Origin: Polysphondylium violaceum
Lineage: Eukaryota; Evosea; Eumycetozoa; Dictyosteliales; Dictyosteliaceae
DNA: 63,867 bases
Assembly: GCA_000277445.1 (NCBI GenBank)
Contig: AJWJ01000072.1
Span: forward strand, 1 to 63,867
Direction: 5' to 3'
Shown: piece by piece, positions 11,657 to 22,154 of the stretch
Layout: every line of letters starts with the position of its first letter
Numbering within the stretch: the first letter of the stretch is position 1
Notes under the pieces: generated by a model
Databases searched by the model: none
What the model was told of the DNA's origin: nothing
The model's input: only the letters and a program-made list of their open reading frames with translations
Position numbers and translations under genes: made by a program

Positions 11657-13406
11657 ATGATGTATAACTTAAACGAGAGTTTTGACTCTCTTCAATTTTC
11701 TACATTAAGTTTATCTGACCATCAATTACACAAATTTCATTATCAAACATTTATCGATCAACAACAACAACAACAACAATCTGACACACCACAGTCTACA
11801 GCTAAATTAAATATCGTATGTATCTATAGCAGACGACACAATAATGTCGGAGGAGAGATTCATGATCTTTGTTTTGTAGATAGGATGCATAGGTATTAGA
11901 GTTTAATATATTAATTAATGTTTGACATACATAGATTGAAAATTTAAAATACATTGTAAAGATATTGTCAGACGATCAGAGTACATTCGACGATGTTTTG
12001 TCGTCTGTCAGACTTATTAGAAAACTATTGTCAATTGATAATGATCCACCCATTGATCATATTTTAGCTACTGGTATTAGTCCAAGATTAATATATTTAT
12101 TGAATAACAGCGATGATAATTTTATTTTACAGGTAAATTTATTTTTATACAATTTCACATGTTTGTTGTCAAATCATAAATGTCTTTTATCATAGAAGAA
12201 GAAAAAGAAGAGCTGTTATATACACGTTTATTATGATGATATTAATTTCAATAATTATAGTTTGAAATTTCATGGACTTTAACAAATCTTTGTTCAGGAA
12301 CTTTTGAACAAACTCAAGTATTGGTAAATAATAATATATTGCCAGTGTTTATTAGATTGTTATCTTCGCCACAAAGAGATATTAGGGAGCAGAGTATATG
12401 GGCTTTGGGAAATATTGCAGGTACATGTGTCTTTTATCGGGACTTATCTCTAGGTAATGGGGTACTAGAAGCATTGTTACCATTGGCATCAAGAGAATTA
12501 CATCATCCAATATATACAAATAATAGCAATAACAGCATCATCAATAATAATAGTAGTAAAAGTAATAAGAGTTCATCGATATTTAGTTGGACAATAACAA
12601 ATTTAATTAGGGGCTCACCAAAACCTTCCTTGTATCATCTTAAACTCGCAACATCGATTCTCTCTACCATTATTCAAGAAAAAAGAGAATCAGAGATACC
12701 TGAGGAAGAGATTGCACAATGTTGTTGGGGCATGTCTTTTATAACACAGTCAGACTCTGACGAACACATCCAATTGGTGATTGATGCCAACAATCTACCA
12801 TATCTTGTACATTTACTCTGTCATCCTTCCACCAAAGTGCAGTATCCCGCTGTGCTAACCATTGGCAACATATCGACTGGCAATAAAGAACAATCACTAC
12901 ATCTCTCTAGCATGCCATCTGTGATTCACAATCTATCCCAACTGCTACGTAGCCCCGAATCCTCTATACGCCGAGTCGCATGCTGGACCATATCCAATTT
13001 GGTCGAAGACAATCTCATGGCCATCACACAGCCATCCTGTACTATAATTCCCCTCATGATCGACATGGTCGAAAACGATCCAAGCCCGATTGTACGACAA
13101 GAAGCCGGATGGGTGATAAGTAATCTCATCGAGAGCAACACAGATCTCATTGAAGAGATGGTTAATCGCGGCTGTCTAAACTCTGTATACAAACTAATCT
13201 ATGAACCCGACAGTAAATCCATCCAACTGGCACTAAATATCTATAAACAAATCTTTACCTTTTTGCCACCCGACAGAGCAGAGTTTAAACAGTTTTGTAA
13301 AGATTATCAATTGGTTACAAGATTAAGAGAACTAACGAGTCACCATCCTGAACATGAAATATCATTTCTAGCCTCAAACATTGTAAACAAGTTTTTGACA
13401 AACTAA
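11657..13406 (+). CDS. Importin-alpha-like armadillo protein lacking an IBB domain
   Basis: Armadillo-repeat protein of the importin-alpha (karyopherin-alpha) family, which binds nuclear localisation signals. Three exons: 11657-11815, 11935-12132, 12261-13406, all phase 0; about 500 residues. ARM repeats are clear: FEISWTLTNLCSGTFEQTQ at the start of exon 3, QSIWALGNIAG, AVLTIGNISTGN, VACWTISNLVE, EAGWVISNLIES. Trp/Asn pairs (W...N) of NLS-binding ARM repeats are kept in several repeats. The N-terminal 53 residues (exon 1) are Ser/Gln-rich and lack the Arg/Lys-rich importin-beta-binding (IBB) segment that canonical importin-alphas carry. An Asn/Ser insert interrupts the central ARM region. 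Start chosen at the first of two adjacent ATGs. An unrecognised upstream exon with an IBB cannot be fully excluded. Confidence 0.85.
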
Positions 13407-13629
13407 ATAAACTCCTTTTGTAAATATATAATTAAATAATATTAATAATCACACGATGGTAATAACTGTTTGAAGCTACCAGTTATGTTTTAATTTTTGA
13501 AATTCCCCTCCAAAATTTGAAATTTTTCACAGTTGGTTAAAAATATTATTTTTCAAAATTAATTTCTTCATGAAGTGATTATACCATTACACGTTAACGT
13601 CAAGTGCACTACCGCTCCAACGAATCAAA
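13407..13629. other. Short intergenic region
   Basis: Contains TGGTAATAACTG and GCTACCAGTTAT, a loose inverted repeat around 13455-13487, and AT-rich sequence. No gene seen. Confidence 0.3.
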
Positions 13630-15903
13630 ATGGTTCTATCTCAATGCATAGACACCACAATGAAGGTAGTTCATTCTAAAACCACCACTCCAAATACTTT
13701 ATCAAAAAGTAGTAGTACCATATCTAAAAAAGTTAATAGCAATAGTAGTAGTAGTAGTAATAATAATATCAGCAATACATGTGGTAGTTTATATCTCCAA
13801 GAGTTTGAGTTTGATGCTCCCACCTATTTTGATTTTTCCTTGGCTGATATGGACCAATCTCTTGATGAGGAATGGTTTTTGCATCATCACGACACACATG
13901 AAAATCCAAATGGCAGTAATAGTCATAATTATCTTTTGGATGATAAACAACAAGAAGAAGAAAAACATCAACAACAACAAGAAAAACATCAATCTATTGG
14001 ACATCACCAACAATTTAAATCACTTAAACCATCATTAGGTTTACAATATGAAAGGGTTTCAATTCAAGATGAAAAGTCGTTGGATTCGATACAAACAACA
14101 ACAGCAACCAACAAGCAACCACAATCTTTCAAGAGATTAACATTGAAGCCTCAAAGAATATTATTAGAGGAGCAACAAAAAGATGATGAAGAAGAAGGTG
14201 AAGATTTAACACCCTCAAAGGCAAATGAAACAAAAACTGATCAAACAAAAAGATCCAAACCACCTTTGATTAGAGGTTCAACTCAAACAACACCACCAAT
14301 GACATCAAAGCCAATATTAAAGAGAAATAGTGCCTTTGGTAATGGTCGTTTATCTAGTTCAAAATCATCAATTACAACAACACCAACATCGACAACATTG
14401 ACAACAACAACAACAACAAAATCTATATCACCATCTACCACACCTCCACTCCCACCTCAGCAACCAAGATTAAAGAGTAGAGCCAGTACTTTTGGTAATG
14501 GTCGTAATTCGACAGTGTCTAAAACTCCCTCTGCCCCACCAAAACAACCATCTCCAACTACTTTTAAAAGCAGAATGTCATCATTTGGTCGTTTGTCATC
14601 TTTAAATAAACAAAATACAGAATCAAAAAGTCCATCTACAACTACTACAAATTCAGTGACACCGCCATCATCCTCTTCATCGGTATCTGCAAAAAGATTA
14701 AGTATATTTCAAAGATTATCAACGATTCCTAAACCATCGGATTCAAAGTTATCAAAACCACCTATTGCAAATACACCCCCAACGACTACAACAAAAAGGG
14801 CTAGTACTTTTGGACGTTTATCTATTGCTCCATCCAAATCAACAACAGGAGCACCAGTTTCTATTTTAAAAAAAAGAACAAGTACTTTTGGTCAACAAGG
14901 ACCTAATAAAACCAGTCAAAATAGTGCTACAAACCCACCAACTGTATTAAAAAGATCAAGTATATTTACTCGTTTATCTACAGTTCCATTAAGACCAACA
15001 ACGAGCAATACTACTCCAACAGCAACCCCACCAGTGACAACTACTTCAATATTAAAGAAAAGAGCTAGTACTTTTGGACGTGTGTCTATTGCTCCATCGA
15101 AACCAGTCTCTATATTAAAGAAAAGATCAAGTACTATTGGCCAGCAACCCAATACATCAAATGCTGTCAATGCTCCTCCAATAACTAGTGCTATGGCACC
15201 AAAAAAACCAGCAACTACAATATATAAGCAAAGGGCAAGTACTTTTGGTAGATTATCAACTATTGGTAATAATACAACACGAGCAACAACAACTACACCA
15301 CCAACCACAATAGAAAATAAACCATTGCCTCCCAAACCAGCTACTGCCAAATTCAAGAGTAGAGCAAGTATTTTCGATCGATTATCATTGGGTAAAAATA
15401 GTAACAATAATCCCAATACTTTACCAACAACAACAATACCAACAACAATATCATCAACTACCAATGCACCTCTAAATTCAACCAAGGTAAAGAAAACTGT
15501 TGTTTCCCAACCACTTAAAGAGAAATCATCAACAATCAATTTAACAATAACTGCAAACAACAAACCATTTGATATTACAAAAAAACCACCTATACTCTCA
15601 AAGAGATTAGATTTAAAAACCAATAATAATATAGAAGATAAGGAAAATAGGATTAATTTCAATGAAACTAATACATCATCATCAACAGTCTCAAAATCTC
15701 TTATTCCAATGAGCAAGAGAACAATTGTAAATAATAATACTAATAATAATAATAATATACCAAACCAAACCATCGATCCAACAACAACAACCAAAACACT
15801 TTTATCAACAACAAACCTTTCCTCCTCCTCATCTACTTTATATAATAGACCTAGTTTTAAAAATGCTATTCCAAGAGATTATTCAAGGATAATAAGAATG
15901 TGA
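13630..15903 (+). CDS. Ser/Thr-rich repeat protein with TPX2-like Aurora-binding motif
   Basis: Single exon, 757 residues, rich in Ser, Thr, Pro, Lys and Asn. Residues 58-83 hold EFEFDAPTYFDF, then about a dozen residues, then DEEWF. This resembles the Aurora-A-binding N-terminus of TPX2, where aromatic residues, a DAP turn and a downstream WF pair dock on the kinase. From about residue 230 to 590 there are eleven copies of a short repeat with core R-x-S-T/S/I-F-G followed by R-L-S (for example KRASTFGRLSIAPSK). These are basic Ser/Thr sites of the kind basophilic kinases prefer. KENR near 672 could be a degradation signal. No folded enzyme domain is visible. I infer a spindle or mitotic-kinase scaffold related to TPX2. 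A cytoskeletal low-complexity protein with chance similarity is the alternative. Confidence 0.6.
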   Translation: MVLSQCIDTTMKVVHSKTTTPNTLSKSSSTISKKVNSNSSSSSNNNISNTCGSLYLQEFEFDAPTYFDFSLADMDQSLDEEWFLHHHDTHENPNGSNSHNYLLDDKQQEEEKHQQQQEKHQSIGHHQQFKSLKPSLGLQYERVSIQDEKSLDSIQTTTATNKQPQSFKRLTLKPQRILLEEQQKDDEEEGEDLTPSKANETKTDQTKRSKPPLIRGSTQTTPPMTSKPILKRNSAFGNGRLSSSKSSITTTPTSTTLTTTTTTKSISPSTTPPLPPQQPRLKSRASTFGNGRNSTVSKTPSAPPKQPSPTTFKSRMSSFGRLSSLNKQNTESKSPSTTTTNSVTPPSSSSSVSAKRLSIFQRLSTIPKPSDSKLSKPPIANTPPTTTTKRASTFGRLSIAPSKSTTGAPVSILKKRTSTFGQQGPNKTSQNSATNPPTVLKRSSIFTRLSTVPLRPTTSNTTPTATPPVTTTSILKKRASTFGRVSIAPSKPVSILKKRSSTIGQQPNTSNAVNAPPITSAMAPKKPATTIYKQRASTFGRLSTIGNNTTRATTTTPPTTIENKPLPPKPATAKFKSRASIFDRLSLGKNSNNNPNTLPTTTIPTTISSTTNAPLNSTKVKKTVVSQPLKEKSSTINLTITANNKPFDITKKPPILSKRLDLKTNNNIEDKENRINFNETNTSSSTVSKSLIPMSKRTIVNNNTNNNNNIPNQTIDPTTTTKTLLSTTNLSSSSSTLYNRPSFKNAIPRDYSRIIRM
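14314..15390 (+). repeat. Eleven-copy RxSTFG-RLS protein repeat region
   Basis: Degenerate repeats in the TPX2-like gene, coding RNSAFGNGRLS, RASTFGNGRNS, RMSSFGRLS, RLSIFQRLS, RASTFGRLSIAPSK, RTSTFGQQ, RSSIFTRLS, RASTFGRVSIAPSK, RSSTIGQQ, RASTFGRLS, RASIFDRLS. Spacers are Thr/Pro-rich and of varying length. Two units share IAPSK, pointing to recent internal duplication. Confidence 0.8.
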
Positions 15904-16013
15904 GATCCATTTTATTAGACCTTGTAATAAACATTATTTTATCCTTTTATATACAAACAAACATACTTGATTTATCTTTTATATAGTACAATATTTTATT
16001 CTCGTAATTATTA

Positions 16014-16813
16014 TTAGTTAATAATTTTTAAACCTTGAATGATATCTGGATTTTTAAGAGTACCTCTCTTGTATTCCTCCAAAGAGATTAAACCATCACC
16101 ATTTTCATCCATTTTATCAAAGAATTCATCAATTAATTCTTGTGGATCAAATCTTTTTCCAGAACATGTCACAAGTGTTCCGACTATTCTATACATGCTC
16201 TCTAAAATGGATTCCATTTCTAATTTTGAAATATATCCATTTCCATCAATATCATATAATGAAAATGCAACTAAATATGAAAATTATATTAATAACTATA
16301 TATATTATGATATAAATGATAAATTGTAATATACTTTACATTCAATCTTTTCCTCGGGTGTACCTCTAGTAATAGCTGATAATCCACAAACTAATGAGAT
16401 GAAAAGAGTTAGTATTGTTGCAATAAACTGTCGAGAATAATACCAACTCGTCTTATTATCATTAATATTTTTATTATTATTATTATTACATACCAAATTC
16501 TTGAAAGTTTATAGTTCCATCTTTGTTTTTATCGAATACACCAAAAAGTAAATTTTGAATAAATTGATCTGCGATACCCATTTGAGTCATAATTTCTTTG
16601 AATTCTATTTTATCGATATTCCCTGATGGTGAATCTTTTTTAAATTGTTTATATAAAGTTTTTAATTCTTTTGAATCGACTAATGATTGTATAAAGGCCT
16701 ATTATATTAGAATTTATAACTCTTGAGATAAAAAACAACAAATACAAACAATGAGTTGAAGATTGTAAAGCATCTACTTCTTCTTTCTTTAAACTACCTA
16801 ATTGATTACCCAT
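16014..16813 (-). CDS. Neuronal calcium sensor (frequenin/NCS-1-like) EF-hand protein
   Basis: Calcium-myristoyl switch protein acting at membranes. Four exons on the minus strand: 16813-16750, 16679-16494, 16390-16340, 16270-16014; phases close to 185 residues, the usual NCS length. The start MGNQLGSL is an N-myristoylation signal. EF-1 is degenerate, as in the whole family. EF-2 DKNKDGTINFQEF, EF-3 DIDGNGYISKLEM and EF-4 DENGDGLISLEEY have the Asp/Asn/Gly/Glu ligands. The motif SAITRGTPEEKIE after EF-2 is typical of NCS-1. The acceptor TTAG at 16681-16680 was chosen because it yields THFDSKELKTLYKQF, which aligns with the family; a nearer AATAG would shift the frame. It lies tail to tail with the TPX2-like gene. 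Confidence 0.92.
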
Positions 16814-17056
16814 CTTTTATATATTTATCTCTATTAACTCTAATTTGAACAAATATAAATTAAATCTAAAAATAATCGAAAAGATTTCATTTTAGAAAAA
16901 AAAAAAAGAAAAAAAACCTATTAGGTTGCACAAAGAAATGCAGTGGATGCTTATCATTTTTTCGTTTTTCAAGAATACCACCTTGGAGATTGTCGGTTTT
17001 GAATGAAATATAATATATAGTACAATGTTTTATTATTTTTTTGATATTATCTATTA
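16814..17056. other. Short intergenic region
   Basis: NCS promoter and the 3' end of the decarboxylase gene. A-run near 16898-16914. Nothing else seen. Confidence 0.3.
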
Positions 17057-17948
17057 CTAGTGAGGGTTATAACAAGATAATTGTACAATGAAAGCAATGT
17101 CTTTTATTTCAGCCATTGCACCCATACCTATATCACCACAAAATAGTTTCTTTGCAATAGGATCAATGATAAATACATTTTTAGATATTTCCTTCATTGT
17201 GTTCAAATGTAATTTTGTAAAAGGATTATCCCACATCATTGTATTCATTGCTGGTGCTATAAACATACTTTTATCATTATAATCCCAGGCTCTTATAATT
17301 GATGTCTATTTATTATTGTGCCGAATAAAAAGAATAAGTAACAATGAATATTGAAGCCTTTCGTAAAACTAAATAATAAGAATGTAATAGTTACCAATAA
17401 ATTATCTGCTAATCCATTTGCAATTTTAGCCAATGTATTGGCAGAGCATGGAGCAATTAATAAACAATCTGCCCATTTTCTCAACTATTAAAAGCTGTGT
17501 TAGTAAATGTAAAAGTAAAAGTAGACTTGAAGCCACATATGATATATTTACTTCGATGTGTAATGCTTGTCTACTCTTTATATCCACATGTTCCCATTCA
17601 TCTTTGTCTGTGTAGACTTTAGCTTTCGATTCTAAGCTAATCTTTTCTTCTTGACTTATAAACTTATATGAGGCATCAGTTGCTACAATAGTGACCTTTA
17701 TAAAAGTTTAATAGAATGTTAAGACAGATTCTGTAATGTTCTATAATTGATATTATGCATTATGCTACTGTTGTTCTTTTTACTTTTATTAAAACATAAT
17801 GTCTTCATGAAAGTCAGAGAATCAGTAGGATGGATAATGTTTCATTGATAAATACATTAAATTTTTCAGTTAATAAATCTAATAATGGTACGGCTTTAAT
17901 AGTCGCAACACTTCCGGTTAAACCTAATATCAAATTCTTTTTATTCAT
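17057..17948 (-). CDS. Phosphopantothenoylcysteine decarboxylase (CoA biosynthesis)
   Basis: Flavoprotein that decarboxylates 4'-phosphopantothenoylcysteine to 4'-phosphopantetheine. Four exons: 17948-17856, 17695-17552, 17484-17395, 17305-17057, all phase 0; 191 residues, normal for stand-alone PPCDC. Visible motifs: NLILGLTGSVATIK (FMN-binding start), the WADCLLIAPCSANTLAKIANGLADNLL segment, and FIAPAMNTMMW with the PxMNxxMW active-site motif whose Asn is catalytic. A cysteine in the substrate flap, LFCGDIGMGAM, is also present. The start at 17948 is the simplest choice. A short upstream exon beginning MSDNKNN near 18087 could splice in instead, changing only the first few residues. Confidence 0.92.
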
Positions 17949-18280
17949 TGGTTATGTGTAAAAAAAAAGAAAAAAAGGGTGAAAATTTTTAAACTTACAA
18001 CTAATGAAGTCTCTAGACTGCCTCAAAAAAACAAATATTAATTGACAACTATACCAAAGGGTTGTACATTATTTTTATTATCACTCATCTAAAAAAATGG
18101 ATTTTACAAAAATGGGAACAAACTTCTTTTTTAAAAAAGACTTTCATTTTAATCTATCCTTGTATAAGGATTAAATACCAAAAGGATTAAGATTTCTCCG
18201 GTTGATCCTTTTGGGACAATTTAATAAAGGGTGGAATTTTGTACAAAATATTTATTATCAAATTTAAAATCTAAAATTAA
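17949..18280. other. Intergenic region between PPCDC and HELQ genes
   Basis: Possible alternative first exon of PPCDC on the minus strand near 18087-18060 (MSDNKNNVQPF). A 10-bp perfect inverted repeat CCAAAAGGAT (18178-18187) / ATCCTTTTGG (18205-18214) lies beyond it. No other gene seen. Confidence 0.45.
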
Positions 18281-21200
18281 CTAGTTTAAAAGTAACTCGT
18301 TTGCTTTTTCTCTAAGCTCTTCAGATTTCCTTTCTAAAAGATCCTTTGCTTCTTTAATTAGTTTTCTAGCTGCTTGCTCTGCAAATTTACCCATTTTTAT
18401 GGATTTTGCAATCTGTTCAGGAGTGGCACTGGCGATGGATTTCACTGTTTTAAAACCGGCATTCCAAAGAAGTCTAGCCCTTTGTTGCTTGACACCTGGT
18501 ATCTCAACCAATGGGGTGATCTCTTGTTTTACACCTTTATCCAACCGTTGTATATACAGTCCTACAAGCAACTCGAGTGCATTCCAATTCATCTTTTTGC
18601 AGAAAAAAGACACCATCCATGCAAAACTACTACTGCTCTGCATGAGTAATTGGAGTGTACCTCTGTCCAACGCGTATTTCTTAGACGTCATGTGTAACGG
18701 GGTCTCGTGGATCATGTCACGTAATGCCATGGCACAATAAAACCGTTGATAAATGGGCTCTACTGTTGGCTTTGCTCTCTGTTCATCGATTCTATAATTT
18801 ACATAATGTGAGTTTATGCCAACAATGTTCGCCACTTTTTTCTTTGCCTTGTTTGTTTGATTTGAATCCATCTCGTGCAAAAGATTTAAATAAATACTCC
18901 AATGCTGTGGTTGTAGAGGTGGAAGATTGAATAATGGTGTTGTTATAAAACACATGTGTAAATCTTCAGATATCACTATAGCATCCTCTTGTGCTTTTTT
19001 CAATTCTTGATGAATCAATGCAGATTCCTGTATATTTAAACATGATCTAAATGAAGCTAAACCCAAACCTGTAGATTCTAATTATTATTATTATTGTTTA
19101 AATTAATATTTATACATGAATATATCATATTAAATAAATAAAATCTAAATAAATACCATATTCTTTTGGTTTTGATTCATCATCATATTTATCAGAAACT
19201 TTATATTGGACGTATTTCCCTGTGTGCAACACTTGAATGGCATCACCAATTTCCTTTTCAAATGGTCTTAAAGTGGTGGCAGCAGTTGGGGCAATTCTTT
19301 GGGTAAAAAATAAAGTAAATGATACAAAATCCAATATTTCATCAATCTAAAAATAATAAAGAGTTGTTAGATTAATAAACGAGGATTGGCTATATTAATT
19401 CGTAGAATAATAATGATACTAACATTTTTAGCTAAATTGGCAGATATTGCATCCAAAACAATTTTTTGAAAACTCTTATCACTTTTAATCATTGAAATTA
19501 GTGTATCAATGGGTGACACGACGAGCTTTTTGGCTTTTTCAGCGTTGTATGCATCACAAACCAATATACTTTCACCAAATTCATCTATACCTGCTCTTCC
19601 GGCACGTCCAACCATTTGTCGGTATTGGCGAGGAGAGAGAAGGTAGCCCCCCATTTTAGGACTTCTTAAAATTACTCTTCGGGCTGGTAAATTGACACCA
19701 GCACTCAATGTTGATGTAGCACAGAGAATGTGGATAGTGTGCTCCTTGAATCCCTTTTCGATGATCTCTCTTTCGTCGTTTGTCAAATTAGAGTTGTGGA
19801 ATGCCACCCCGGCTTTGATCATGGCCTTGACGTCCTCTTCTATGGCCACACCGTTGGCAGAGCTCAGGAGTTGGATCAGGGTCTCACGCTCGTCGAGTTT
19901 ATGGTTGAGGATGTGGGCAGGGAGAAGGGAGGCGAGGCTTTTGGCCGTGTCGTAGGTCAGCTGCTTAGAGTGACAAAAGACCAACACAGAGTGCGCGGGG
20001 ATGACCTCGAGACACAGACTCACAATGTGTGGCATCTCCTTTTCGATGGCAGTGGCGTGTGGCATTGGTGGCAGAGGGTCTAATTTCCGCACCAACTTGC
20101 CGCTGTTGTCGAGAATGTCGCTTCCAATCTTGATATACTCTGTCAGAGGTACGGGTCTAAAGTTGCCCTCGTAGATGGACCCACGCAGCCAACGTTGAAG
20201 ATTGGTCAGGTTGGGGATGGTGGCCGACATTCCCACGATCTGAATCTTTCCTCTGGATATGTACAGCAACTTGCTGATGAGCATCTCCAACGTCTCGCCT
20301 CTCTCTCCATCACCCACCATGTGAAACTCATCGACCACCACACAACCAATCTCTTCGATTCTGTTGTCTTCGATCAGCTGATTGACCACAATGTTTGCCT
20401 TTTCTATTGTACAAATAAACATTCCATTGCCCGGGGGAACAGGCACGGTACCGTTGCAGCCATAGTACGCCTCCACTTTAAACTGCATGTTCTGGCCAAA
20501 CTCTTGAAGTGACTCGGCCTTTTCTGTCACGATACTGACATAGGGGAATATAAACAACGATTTCTTTTTTCTAAGCAGGGTGTTTCTCAACAAAATGATC
20601 TCGGCCACCATTGTCTTACCACCACTTGTCGGCAAAGAATAGACCAAATTCTCGCCTCCCTGTACATCTTTTCTGGACAAACATTCCTTTTGCCAATCAT
20701 AGAGTTTGGTGATACCTTTTCTCTGATAAGTAATGCCCACTTGTTTAGGCAATAGAAACAGTTTCTCGCAACATTCATTTATATCATTACTGATTGACAA
20801 AGGATCAATATCACTAATAGGATACAGTTTACTTGTTTTAATCTTATTTTCTCTAAATTGTGTTTCTCTATCTTTGGCATGTTGGGATTGTTTAGATTGT
20901 TCTAAATTTTGATTGATTTCATCTAAAAACAATGCTTGTGAATTGCTTTCATTCTCTGTTTGTTCTCTTTCTTGTGAAACAGGCGTAAAGGCACTAAATT
21001 GACTTGAAAATTCAAAATCAAAGTCTTCATCTTCTTGTTTATGAGGTATATTTATTGATGCTGCACTAGTATTATTTGTAGTTGTTGTTGGAGTTGTAGT
21101 TGCTGTAGTTGAAGTTGTAGTCGTTGTTTGATTAATAGGCTTTATATTACTAATTGTATTGGTGTTGTTATTATTACTATGATGATTACTATAGCCTGTA

Positions 21201-21586
21201 TTGGTACTATTACTTGTACTACTACTACCACCACTGTTATTATTATTATTATTATTATTACTATGATTTAAATTTAATTTAGGTTTTGATGAAAACTGTA
21301 CAATGGGTGCATTACTATTCTTGAATATATTACTAGATGATAGACTACCACCACCACTAGTACTGTTCAAAGATGATGATAATGATGATTTATGAGATGC
21401 CGATGATAAACTATTTGTTGTAACTCCTCTATTTGATTTAGTACTTGAAAAAGGTGAATTTTTAAACGATAAACTACTGGTATTACTATTACTCATATAT
21501 TTTGTATATTTTGAAGTCTCATTACCACTACTATCGTTCTTGCTATTCTTGTTATTAAACTCTAAAGGTCTCTTAAAAGAAGACAT
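18281..21586 (-). CDS. helq: HELQ/Hel308-family superfamily 2 DNA helicase
   Basis: 3'-5' DNA helicase used in repair of crosslinks and stalled forks. Three exons: 21586-19424, 19346-19157, 19077-18281; phases close to 1049 residues, close to vertebrate HELQ (about 1100). About 250 N-terminal residues are Ser/Asn/Thr-rich and unconserved. The helicase core has Q-motif region LYDWQKECL, motif I SLPTSGGKT (about 316), motif II DEFH (about 418), motif III GMSATIPN, motif IV region VLVFCHSKQ and motif VI QMVGRAGRAG (about 657). The C-terminal ratchet domain follows, with a helix-hairpin-helix segment (IPGVKQQRARLLWNAGF). There is no polymerase domain within or next to it, which argues against DNA polymerase theta. 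Confidence 0.93.
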
Positions 21587-22154
21587 TATCGTAAACTATC
21601 TCTCAATATACATAATATTGGTATCACACACACAACATCACATTATCCTTTTTTGAATTGTAATGACAAACATCAATCTAGAAAAAAAATTTCATTTTTC
21701 TAGGAAATTTTAAAAAACATTTTTAATAAATATATATAGTTTGTGAATAAAAATACAAATTCAAAAAAAAGAGTTTAATAAAATATGTGAACCAGTCTTT
21801 TCAGTTGCACTATCCACTCCTGGCTGTTGTATTAAACACAAAGATGCTAGGGCAAATGAAACAAATAAATCAACAAATGACACATAAAAGAATATTTAAA
21901 AAGTGTGAAGCAATTTCGATCATAAAAGTGTTACATTTAATCTCACCTATGGTGACATTATTGCAGATCTCAAGCTTTCCATTTTACTCTTAGGATAACC
22001 TTGTATAGGTATCTTGTACCTGCCTTTGGTACTAGGAACACGGGTGAGATTAGATGTCCTCCACCTCTTTCTTCTTCACACTTATATGATTTCTTATTTT
22101 TTGCAAAAAAATATATATATTATATTATATTATAGTAATAGTTTATTATTTAAT
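21587..22154. other. Intergenic region with retroelement relic
   Basis: Between the HELQ start and eIF3c stop. The minus strand at about 21969-22080 encodes a reverse-transcriptase-like fragment (listed separately). The plus-strand open frame at 21787-21993 shows no recognisable domain. AT-rich elsewhere. Confidence 0.5.
21969..22080 (-). mobile_element. Degenerate DIRS-like reverse transcriptase fragment
   Basis: Read on the minus strand from 22080, one frame gives LISPVFLVPKAGTRYLYKVI before a stop; the next frame then gives KMESLRSAIMSP. In DIRS-type and related retroelements the reverse transcriptase begins with SPVFLVPK, has a DLR..LN stretch, and then FKMESL. Here the middle part is missing or scrambled. 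No other part of such an element was found nearby, so this is a short relic. Only one end of the domain remains, so the family call is tentative. Confidence 0.5.

Noticed and set aside
14916-15794. Long hydrophobic minus-strand open frame (292 residues)
   Set aside because: Antisense of the Thr/Ser/Asn-rich repeat gene; low-complexity coding DNA creates long Val/Leu-rich frames on the other strand.
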